This document shows positions 1 through 5,907 of a stretch of DNA of 7,273 bases, piece by piece. Position 1 is the first letter of the stretch. The number at the start of each line of letters is the position of its first letter. This stretch comes from Spirochaeta sp. UBA2779. Lineage in GTDB: Bacteria; Spirochaetota; Spirochaetia; DSM-2461. The notes under the pieces were generated by a model. That model was not told where the DNA came from. It did not search any database and worked only from the letters and a program-made list of their open reading frames with translations. The stretch spans positions 13,167 to 20,439 of the forward strand of contig DEIH01000020.1 in NCBI GenBank assembly GCA_002352375.1. Reading direction: 5' to 3'. Both the position numbers and the translations under genes were made by a program.

Positions 1-265
1 TGAAAATCGGCTCAAGATACTTTTCCAGACCCCATTTTTTCATCGCCCATTTAACAATTTTTGAGTACAGAAAGAACGTTCCCGCAATAGATCCGAACAG
101 AATTACAATTACAGCCAGCAGGGATAATCCATCAGAATCAACATTGAACTTCTGATAGAAGCTTCCCACTGCTACACCGAGAATTATAGCCAACAGTATC
201 AGAATCAGCAGATTCAGAACCGTGGCCGCCAGTAGAAAATAAACCGTATTGAGCTTTTTGTTCAT
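1..265 (-). CDS. Small two-helix membrane protein downstream of lspA (3' end outside window)
   Basis: This reading frame starts at an ATG (265-263) that overlaps the lspA stop codon as ATGA, so the two genes are probably translationally coupled. A GAGG Shine-Dalgarno-like sequence (274-271) lies 5 bases upstream of the ATG. The visible 88 residues begin MNKKLNTVYFLL, form one hydrophobic helix at about residues 9-35 and a second at about 47-67, and end in a basic stretch (KIVKWAMKKW, residues 69-78) followed by EKYLEPIF. Small proteins with this start, two helices and a near-terminal E/DPIF occur next to lspA in treponemes, where I recall them being labelled 'leader peptide processing enzyme'. 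I know of no experimental support for that label. If the family length holds, only a few C-terminal residues are missing. The function is unknown; position suggests a link to lipoprotein maturation or simply to the inner membrane. Confidence 0.85.
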   Translation of the reverse strand, partial: MNKKLNTVYFLLAATVLNLLILILLAIILGVAVGSFYQKFNVDSDGLSLLAVIVILFGSIAGTFFLYSKIVKWAMKKWGLEKYLEPIF

Positions 266-765
266 ATCTTCCTCATTTGCAATTCCTGTCGGATCAGTAG
301 AATAATCAGCAGTATTGACGATACAACCAGGGAGGCATCGGCAATATTGAATGTCGGCCAGCGTTCCAGACCGAATAATCCGTAGAATTTAAAATCCAGA
401 AAATCCACAACGCCCGCCGGCCGGAAGATTCTGTCAATCTGATTTCCCACTCCCCCGCCGATAATGGCGGCAAGAATCCAGCGCTGTCCGTTTGTCAGAT
501 CCTTACCCCGAACCAGATAAATACCGACCACCAGGAGAACTAGAAGGGGAACTGCAATAAAAAGGCCGATCCGCAGAGCATCAGAGAAGCCGTTACCCAT
601 ACTGAAAGCCACACCCTGATTCTTCACATGAATAAGTCTGAAGAAATCACCTGCAAAACTCCAGGCGATGGTATAGGGAGGAATCAGTTTCTCCACCAGA
701 ATTTTTGTAATCTGATCCGCGGCCACAATGACGGCACTCAGTAAGAAATATTTGTATTTTCGCAA
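262..765 (-). CDS. lspA: Lipoprotein signal peptidase (signal peptidase II)
   Basis: This aspartyl protease of the inner membrane cleaves the signal peptide from diacylglyceryl-modified prolipoproteins ahead of the lipobox cysteine. The protein has 167 residues, the usual size, with four hydrophobic segments at about residues 7-25, 65-85, 96-112 and 145-159. Family motifs are visible in order: AADQITK (15-21), KNQGVAFS (48-55), GGGVGNQIDR (103-112), VVDFLDF (119-125) and FNIADA (139-144). By family comparison the catalytic pair is Asp121 and Asp143. The start is TTG (765-763): no ATG is available before the first conserved helix, and GGGAG (776-772) sits 6 bases upstream. It lies 39 bases after the DUF34 gene on the same strand, and its stop overlaps the next gene by 4 bases. 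The enzyme is the target of globomycin in other bacteria. Confidence 0.97.
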   Translation of the reverse strand: MRKYKYFLLSAVIVAADQITKILVEKLIPPYTIAWSFAGDFFRLIHVKNQGVAFSMGNGFSDALRIGLFIAVPLLVLLVVGIYLVRGKDLTNGQRWILAAIIGGGVGNQIDRIFRPAGVVDFLDFKFYGLFGLERWPTFNIADASLVVSSILLIILLIRQELQMRKI

Positions 766-771
766 AAAAAA

Positions 772-776
772 CTCCC
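772..776 (-). promoter_or_regulatory. Ribosome binding site fixing the TTG start of lspA
   Basis: GGGAG on the minus strand lies 6 bases ahead of the TTG at 765-763. The spacer is part of a run of eight T (771-764) whose last two bases form the first two of the start codon. This supports the TTG as the real start, because there is no other initiation codon in a sensible place. Confidence 0.7.
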
Positions 777-777
777 G

Positions 778-792
778 GAAGGCACAGCCTCC
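778..792 (-). promoter_or_regulatory. Short hairpin in the DUF34-lspA gap, ahead of the lspA ribosome binding site
   Basis: On the minus strand GGAGGC, a TGT loop and GCCTTC can form a 6-pair stem with one G-U pair. After a short gap holding the lspA ribosome binding site comes a run of eight T (771-764). The order of stem then T run resembles a weak intrinsic terminator or attenuator, but the T run begins 6 bases after the stem rather than directly. It may only be chance structure around a ribosome binding site. Confidence 0.3.
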
Positions 793-804
793 ATTAGATA
801 AATA

Positions 805-1566
805 TCAGTATCCTGTGGGAATATCAAGGAACATGGTCTTTATTCCCAGTTCTGATGCAACAGTTTCCGCCATGGCTTTCACACCGAAGATTTCCGTCAG
901 GTAATGCCCGGCAAACAGAACATTGATACCCGCTTCCCGGCATTGGTGATAGATTTCATGAGATCTGTCTCCGGTGATATAAAGATCCATACCTTCTGAA
1001 ATAGCCTGGGAAACCTCCCGGGGCCCACCGCCGGATATTACGGCAATACTGCTGATTTCTTCCGGGCCGAAGCGCAGGGCATTGATACTGCTCTCCCAGA
1101 CACCGAAAAGCTTGATAATCAACTTTTCCAAATCCGAGGGTTCGGTAAGCCGTCCTTTGAAACCGATTTTCCGACCTTTGTAATTACCAAAGGGCTCTAT
1201 ATCTTCAAGCCCGAGAACCCCGGCAATCCGGGCATTGTTTCCAAGTTCACCATGCCGATCCAGAGGGAGATGACAGGCGTAAAGTGAAATCTGATTCTCC
1301 ATCAGGAAACGAACCCGTTCACCCATAACACCGGTAAGGGGAACTGCCGGCCCCCAGAAAAGTCCATGGTGAACAAAAAGCGCCTGGGCTCCCCGGTCAG
1401 CAGCCTGACGGAAAGAGTCCATACAGGCATCCACTGCGAAAGCCATCGTATCCACCTCGGCTTCCGGATTACCAAGCTGGAGTCCGTTCATTGAGGCATC
1501 AATACCGTCTATTAGGTCAAACTCAAGCCTGTCCCGCGCCCAGAGGTCAAAATAAGACATTTTCAT
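805..1566 (-). CDS. Nif3/DUF34 family dinuclear metal-binding protein (YbgI type)
   Basis: This is a member of the Nif3-like family (NIF3, PF01784), cytosolic proteins that form hexameric toroids with a two-metal site. They are often labelled 'GTP cyclohydrolase I type 2-like', but the cellular role is unsettled. The length of 253 residues matches the short form without the PII-like insertion. All five expected metal ligands can be seen: His66 and His67 in VHHGLFWG, Asp103 in HLPLDRHGELGN, and His221 and Glu225 in GHYLTEIFG. The N-terminal pattern MNGLQLG (26-32) is also characteristic. The start could be either ATG of ATG-AAA-ATG (1566 or 1560); neither has a Shine-Dalgarno sequence, and a TATAAT box ends only 7 bases before the first. 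It is the first gene of the leftward cluster and is divergent from the Lon-like gene. Confidence 0.93.
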   Translation of the reverse strand: MKMSYFDLWARDRLEFDLIDGIDASMNGLQLGNPEAEVDTMAFAVDACMDSFRQAADRGAQALFVHHGLFWGPAVPLTGVMGERVRFLMENQISLYACHLPLDRHGELGNNARIAGVLGLEDIEPFGNYKGRKIGFKGRLTEPSDLEKLIIKLFGVWESSINALRFGPEEISSIAVISGGGPREVSQAISEGMDLYITGDRSHEIYHQCREAGINVLFAGHYLTEIFGVKAMAETVASELGIKTMFLDIPTGY

Positions 1567-1573
1567 AAATTTG

Positions 1574-1579
1574 ATTATA
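1574..1579 (-). promoter_or_regulatory. -10 promoter element of the DUF34-lspA cluster (leaderless candidate)
   Basis: A perfect TATAAT reads on the minus strand at 1579-1574. With the usual 6-7 bases from the -10 box to the start of transcription, the transcript would begin at or next to the A of the first ATG (1566). The -35 region at about 1597-1603 is poor (GGTTAA or TGGTTA). The lack of a Shine-Dalgarno sequence fits a leaderless message. Confidence 0.45.
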
Positions 1580-1636
1580 GGCTGAAAAACGGGAGATTAA
1601 CCACCGGCTGACATCTTCCAAGAAAACCGTTCACTC

Positions 1637-1642
1637 TATAGA
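1637..1642 (+). promoter_or_regulatory. Possible -10 element of the Lon-like protease gene
   Basis: TATAGA (4 of 6 consensus positions) immediately precedes the first ATG of the Lon-like gene. A CTGACA (1608-1613) is a good -35 hexamer, but at 23 bases it is too far away to pair with this box. If the box is used, transcription would start at about 1649, just before the second in-frame ATG (1652), giving a nearly leaderless message. This is a weak call made mainly because no Shine-Dalgarno sequence precedes either ATG. Confidence 0.25.
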
Positions 1643-4033
1643 ATGATCGGCATGCCGCACTTTCCCCGTGAACTCACTCTGAACGAAATTATACTGAATA
1701 TTGAAGTACCCGCTGTGAATAAAGCAGCCGTAGAGACCGACGATAAACAATGGGCCGTTATCGGCCAGGACAGAGCCGTACAGGCTCTGGAGATGGGTAT
1801 GTCCATCAAAGCCAGGGGCTACAACATATATGTGGCCGGTGAATCGGGCACCGGAAAGCATACCGCCATCATGGATATTCTTTCCCGTCACCGGAGCAAA
1901 AACGGTTCCCTCAGGGATATTGCCTATGTCCAGGATTTTACCAATCCGGACAAACCGATCAATCTTACTTTTCCTGAGGGAAAGGCCAGGCAGTTTAAAG
2001 AGGATATCAAGCTCCTTGTGGACCGGCTGAACAAGCGGATTGCCCACGATCTGGATGCGGAAACCTACAAGGCCAAAAGAGACAGCCTTATTGCAGAAGT
2101 GGAAAACGGCGAAAACAAGATTCTGGCCGACTTTGAGAGCAAGCTGAAAGCTGAAGGTTTCAGTACCGTTCAGACCGAGGATGACGAAGAGGGCATGGCC
2201 ACGGATATCGCTCCGGTAATTGATGGCGAGATTGTTCTCTTTGAAGATTTACAGGATCTGGTTTCCTCGGGACAGATTCCAGAAAAAATCTGGAGTGAAA
2301 CCCGTGAGCGGTATTTTGCCTACCTGGATGCAATGAAACGTATCTACAGGGAACTCAGGATTGCCAGAGAAAAACTGGATTCAACCCTGACAGAACTGAA
2401 GAATGAAACCTTGAAACCGGGACTCAATGAAGAGTGCCGTGGGGCAGCCGAATCCTGGCCGGATGAGAGCATCAGGAAATTTCTAAAAAGCATGGAAGAG
2501 GATGTCCTGGAAAACAGTGACTGGATACTCTCTGAAAGTGATGATGATGAGGAAATCGACCTTACCATCCGTTACGGTGTGAATATCGTTGTGGACAGAT
2601 TCGGTATTGAAAAATTACCGGTTATTCACGAAACAAACCCTTCAAAAACCAACCTCTTCGGTGCCATTGAAGCAAAATACGATGTTTCCGGTGAACTCCG
2701 GACGAACATGATGATGATTAAAGCCGGTTCTCTCCTTCAGGCCGACGGAGGCTTTCTGATCCTCCAGGCCGAGGATGTATTCTCCAAAGAGGGATTGTGG
2801 GCCGAGCTGAAACGGGCTCTGCAGACCGGACATGTTGTCCCGGAAGTTCAGTCCACCCCATTAGGTCCACTGCCCATTCTGATGAAACCAGAGCCGGTCT
2901 CTTTTGAAACAACGGTGATTCTAGTGGGACCGGCCCGAATTTACGAATCTCTCTGCGCCCAGGATGATGAGTTTCTCAAACTCTTCAAGGTAGCTGCAGA
3001 ATTCAGTCCGGTTATGACCCGGGAGCCTAAAACGGAGCGGGAATATGCCTCCTTTACCCGAGGATTAGCCGCCAAGGAAGGACTGCTTCCCGTTACAAGC
3101 GACGGTATAAAGGAAATCATTTCCTACGGGGTTGTACTCTCGGAAAAGAGGGACCGATTAAGTACCCGCTTCAGTCTGATAAGCGATCTTATCAGAGAAT
3201 CCAATTACGGAGCCGGAAAAACAGGAAAAACCTCTATCGATGGTAATGATGTCAGAAGGGCCATTGCTTCAAGAGAATACCTGAGCAATCTTCCCGAGGA
3301 AATGCTGATTAATCAGATTCGGGAAGGATCTCTGCTGATTGATGTTGACGGTAAAAATACCGGCGTTGTGAACGGTCTGGCGGTTCTGGAACGCGGATTC
3401 TACGCATTCGGTACACCATTGAGAATATCCGTGGCGGTGAGCCCGGGGAAAGAAGGCCTTATCAATATAGAGCGGGAATCCGGTCTATCCGGAGAGCTCC
3501 ACGATAAGGGTATATTTCTTCTGGAAGGTTATCTGCGTCAGCGCTATGCCCGGAGACAACAGCTCTCCCTTACCGCCAGTATCGCAGTGGAACAATCCTA
3601 CTACGAAATTGACGGTGATTCGGCATCTGCAGCAGAACTTGCGGCCCTGCTCTCCGCTATTGCGGAGATGCCCCTTCGTCAGGATGTTGCTGTAACCGGT
3701 GCTGTTAATCAACAGGGAATTATTCTTCCAGTTGGAGGTATCCATGAAAAGGTTCAAGGATTCTTCCAGGCATGTGAAGCAAAAGGATTCACAGGAAGAC
3801 AGGGGGTTGTTGTTCCGGCAAAAAATATCGGCTCTGTTATTCTCCCTGATAAAATCATAAAAGCCGTCGAATCATCACAGTTCCATATCTGGGTTGCTCG
3901 GAATATTGATGAGGTGATGACGCTGCTCACCGGATGGAATGCAGGGAAAGAACGGCGGAACGGAAAATTTGAAAATCACAGCATAAACGAAAGAATCCGC
4001 CGGGGATTAACTGAATTAGCCGATCTTTCATGA
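1643..4033 (+). CDS. LonB-type ATP-dependent serine protease (AAA_32 / Lon C-terminal domain)
   Basis: This is a cytosolic AAA+ protease of the bacterial LonB group (COG1067-like), expected to degrade misfolded or regulatory proteins. The 796 residues run in order: an N-terminal segment; a P-loop GESGTGKH (66-73, Lys72); a charged helical insertion (about 115-300) with coiled-coil character around 130-175 and 225-255; a Walker-B-like GGFLILQAED (369-378); a lid with DRLSTRF (504-510); and the peptidase domain from about 575. The catalytic dyad is Ser660 in DGDSASAAE and Lys703 in GIHEKVQGF, with the family pattern RQDVAVTGAVNQQG between them. An acidic patch lies at 298-305. The N-terminal substrate-binding domain of classical Lon is absent, as is normal here. 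The start is ATG 1643 or ATG 1652, neither with a Shine-Dalgarno sequence; MPHFPRELT after the second resembles a natural N-terminus. The next gene lies 83 bases on and has its own promoter. Confidence 0.95.
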   Translation: MIGMPHFPRELTLNEIILNIEVPAVNKAAVETDDKQWAVIGQDRAVQALEMGMSIKARGYNIYVAGESGTGKHTAIMDILSRHRSKNGSLRDIAYVQDFTNPDKPINLTFPEGKARQFKEDIKLLVDRLNKRIAHDLDAETYKAKRDSLIAEVENGENKILADFESKLKAEGFSTVQTEDDEEGMATDIAPVIDGEIVLFEDLQDLVSSGQIPEKIWSETRERYFAYLDAMKRIYRELRIAREKLDSTLTELKNETLKPGLNEECRGAAESWPDESIRKFLKSMEEDVLENSDWILSESDDDEEIDLTIRYGVNIVVDRFGIEKLPVIHETNPSKTNLFGAIEAKYDVSGELRTNMMMIKAGSLLQADGGFLILQAEDVFSKEGLWAELKRALQTGHVVPEVQSTPLGPLPILMKPEPVSFETTVILVGPARIYESLCAQDDEFLKLFKVAAEFSPVMTREPKTEREYASFTRGLAAKEGLLPVTSDGIKEIISYGVVLSEKRDRLSTRFSLISDLIRESNYGAGKTGKTSIDGNDVRRAIASREYLSNLPEEMLINQIREGSLLIDVDGKNTGVVNGLAVLERGFYAFGTPLRISVAVSPGKEGLINIERESGLSGELHDKGIFLLEGYLRQRYARRQQLSLTASIAVEQSYYEIDGDSASAAELAALLSAIAEMPLRQDVAVTGAVNQQGIILPVGGIHEKVQGFFQACEAKGFTGRQGVVVPAKNIGSVILPDKIIKAVESSQFHIWVARNIDEVMTLLTGWNAGKERRNGKFENHSINERIRRGLTELADLS

Positions 4034-4039
4034 AGGATT

Positions 4040-4056
4040 GAATGGTGAATGGTGAT
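4040..4056 (+). repeat. Short tandem repeat GAATGGT
   Basis: GAATGGT occurs twice in tandem (4040-4046, 4047-4053), followed by GAT. It lies between the Lon-like stop codon and the -35 box of the next gene. It is too short to assign a role, and may be a replication-slippage trace. Confidence 0.4.
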
Positions 4057-4064
4057 TTCTGTAT

Positions 4065-4095
4065 TTGACACAGCCTGTTGTGCCGAGAGTATAAT
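4065..4095 (+). promoter_or_regulatory. Sigma-70 type promoter of the HDOD gene
   Basis: A perfect TTGACA (4065-4070) and a perfect TATAAT (4090-4095) are separated by 19 bases, slightly longer than the optimal 17. The predicted transcription start, near 4102, falls just before the AAGGA ribosome binding site (4104-4108), which is 8 bases from ATG 4117, so the leader would be very short. The spacer carries a small inverted repeat, CACA (4069-4072) and TGTG (4079-4082), that could be an operator half-site pair. This part is weak. Confidence 0.65.
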
Positions 4096-4116
4096 TAACA
4101 GCAGAAGGAAAAGTGC

Positions 4117-5598
4117 ATGCCCAATCCAAAAATCATAGAAAAAATTAAACAGTCGGTACGTCAATCCGTACCTCTGACAGTAACAACTTATAAGCTCCCC
4201 CATGAAACCGAGATGCAGATTGATGAGATACTTGCAGCTTATCTGAACGAACTCGGCCAGGGAAGATTACAGGACCACCTTTCCTACTGCCTGAAAGAAC
4301 TTGCCGTGAATGCCAAGAAGGCCAACACAAAACGCGTGTACTTTAAAGAGAAGCAATTGAGTCTTCAAAACAAGGAAGACTACGCTGAGGGCATGAAGGC
4401 ATTCAAAGAAGATACCCTCAGCAATCTGGATTACTGGCTTGAGCTGCAGAAAAAGAAAGGACTTTTTATCAAGTTTATCTTTCATCCCAAAGGCCGTCAT
4501 TTCCGGATTGCCATAAAGAATAACGTAGAAATAACCCGAAAGGAACAGATGAGGGTTTACGACCGTATCACCCGTTCCCGGGCCTTTGAAACTCTGGAAG
4601 AGGCCTTTGCCGAAGTTCTGGATGATTCAGAAGGTGCCGGCCTGGGTATCGTTATCCTGGTACTGATGCTCCGGAAGATGGGCCTGGATGAAGAAGCCTA
4701 TGAGATTGAGGGCGAAAACGGAATCACTACAGCCAGCATCACCGTTCCCATCAATGAAGTGAAGCTCGAAAAACTGGATATGCTCATTTCCCAGATTGTT
4801 GATGAGATAGACCAGCTGCCCCAGTTCCCGGATAACATTGTTGCCATTCAGCGCCTCATTGCCGATCCGAAAAGTGAAATCAGCGATATTGCCCGGAAAA
4901 TCAGTACCGATCCAGCCCTGACTGCCGACCTGCTGAAAACGGTAAATTCGGCCCAGTTCATGCTGCCGAATAAAGTGGATAACATTGTTGATGCGGTGAA
5001 AATGCTCGGCCTCAGGGGCATTAAAAACATGCTTTTCAACTACGGGGCGGATAAAATACTGAATCTGCCCTCTCACCCGGAACTCTGGGATCATGCCCAT
5101 CGGGTGGCATTCTACAGCTTCACCCTTGCCCGGCAGATTACCCGTAGCAAGGACATCATCGATGATGCCTATGTGGGTGGGATACTTCACGATATCGGCA
5201 AAATAGTATTCTCCGCCGTTCATCCGGAACTTCTGGACCGGATTCAACATTTCAGCTCCGAAAGAGATATCGCTCCCGGCCTGTTTGAAGATCTGTCCGC
5301 CGGTTACAATCATGCGGAAATCGGTGCCAAAATTGCCGAGAAGTGGAATTTTTCCGATTCCCTCATTGAATCCATACGCTATCATCATGAGCCGAGTGCC
5401 TGCCGGCCTGAACACCGTCTTGTAGTCTACTGTGTTTATCTGGGAAATGCCGTTTGCGGGTATGCATCAGGTGATATTCATTACGATATTATGGATCATT
5501 CCATACTTTCCAAGTTCCGCATCACCACTGAAGAACAATTTAAAGAAGTTCAGCGCAAACTCTCCAAGGATTATGATGCAGAAGTTAAGACCAATTGA
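4117..5598 (+). CDS. GHKL-like ATP-binding region plus HDOD/HD domain signalling protein
   Basis: This cytosolic 493-residue protein is of unknown specific function, probably signalling. The N-terminal region (about 1-215) looks like a histidine-kinase-type ATPase fold: an N-box-like helix with KELAVNAKKAN (60-70), and a G-box-like DDSEGAGLGI (169-178) followed by a final strand TTASITVPI (204-212). No phosphoacceptor-histidine (DHp) domain is evident. The C-terminal half (about 232-430) is an HDOD domain: LPQFPDNIVAIQRLI, then ISTDPALTADLLKTVNSA and DAVKMLGLRGIKN, followed by an HD-type core with His326/His328, His358-Asp359 (HDIGK), His399 and His423-His424 (YHHEP). Many HDOD proteins have lost such residues, so retained metal-dependent phosphohydrolase activity is possible. 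GYP of the HD-GYP family is absent. The start is well supported by AAGGA 8 bases upstream and a strong promoter. Confidence 0.92.
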   Translation: MPNPKIIEKIKQSVRQSVPLTVTTYKLPHETEMQIDEILAAYLNELGQGRLQDHLSYCLKELAVNAKKANTKRVYFKEKQLSLQNKEDYAEGMKAFKEDTLSNLDYWLELQKKKGLFIKFIFHPKGRHFRIAIKNNVEITRKEQMRVYDRITRSRAFETLEEAFAEVLDDSEGAGLGIVILVLMLRKMGLDEEAYEIEGENGITTASITVPINEVKLEKLDMLISQIVDEIDQLPQFPDNIVAIQRLIADPKSEISDIARKISTDPALTADLLKTVNSAQFMLPNKVDNIVDAVKMLGLRGIKNMLFNYGADKILNLPSHPELWDHAHRVAFYSFTLARQITRSKDIIDDAYVGGILHDIGKIVFSAVHPELLDRIQHFSSERDIAPGLFEDLSAGYNHAEIGAKIAEKWNFSDSLIESIRYHHEPSACRPEHRLVVYCVYLGNAVCGYASGDIHYDIMDHSILSKFRITTEEQFKEVQRKLSKDYDAEVKTN

Positions 5599-5616
5599 TA
5601 ATCCTGATAAAGGAAC

Positions 5617-5647
5617 TTGACTTTTTTATATATACGGAGTATTTAAT
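5617..5647 (+). promoter_or_regulatory. Candidate promoter of the glutaredoxin gene
   Basis: TTGACT (5617-5622) and TTTAAT (5642-5647), each 5 of 6 to consensus, are 19 bases apart, the same spacing as the promoter of the upstream gene. The stretch 5622-5660 is markedly A/T-rich, and TATAAA at 5653-5658 is an alternative -10 box. ATAC (5632-5635), GTAT (5639-5642) and ATAC (5648-5651) form alternating inverted half-sites over the -10 region. Confidence 0.5.
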
Positions 5648-5676
5648 ATACATATAAATTAGTCCGGGAGATTACA

Positions 5677-5907
5677 ATGGCCATTACAATTTATACAACC
5701 CCAAGCTGCAGCTACTGCAGAGTCGCCAAAAGTTACTTCAGGGAAAACAGAGTTCCCTTTACTGAATACGATGTATCCCGGGACCAGAGACGCGCCGATG
5801 AAATGGTGAAAAAATCAGGTCAGATGGGTGTCCCTGTTATCGATATCAACGGCCGGATTATCGTCGGATTCAACAAACCCGAAATAGAACGCAGCCTTCA
5901 CCGCTGA
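5677..5907 (+). CDS. Glutaredoxin-like thiol-disulfide oxidoreductase (NrdH/YruB type)
   Basis: This small cytosolic redox protein of 76 residues has a single thioredoxin fold. The active site is Cys11-Ser-Tyr-Cys14 in TPSCSYCRVAK. The cis-proline loop is GVPVIDI (51-57, Pro53), followed by GFNKPEIE (64-71), which is typical of the short glutaredoxin-like group (YruB/NrdH style). These proteins reduce disulfides such as those of ribonucleotide reductase, drawing electrons from thioredoxin reductase or glutathione; the partner here cannot be told. GGGAG (5666-5670) lies 6 bases before the ATG. Its last 10 bases overlap the end of the convergent methyltransferase gene. It probably has its own promoter and is not obviously functionally linked to either neighbour. 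Confidence 0.94.
   Translation: MAITIYTTPSCSYCRVAKSYFRENRVPFTEYDVSRDQRRADEMVKKSGQMGVPVIDINGRIIVGFNKPEIERSLHR

Noticed and set aside
1631..2047. A minus-strand open frame of 138 codons across the start of the Lon-like gene
   Set aside because: It is antisense to the conserved P-loop region and has no recognisable product.
4034..4064. Possible terminator after the Lon-like gene
   Set aside because: No stable stem with a T run could be found between the stop codon and the next promoter.
4627..5415. A 262-codon open frame on the minus strand, antisense to the HDOD gene
   Set aside because: Its product has no recognisable domain, and it lies wholly inside a clearly coding, motif-rich plus-strand gene. 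It is a codon-bias shadow.
5432..5620. A 62-codon plus-strand frame overlapping the end of the HDOD gene
   Set aside because: It is an alternative frame of the same coding sequence, without a ribosome binding site or recognisable product.
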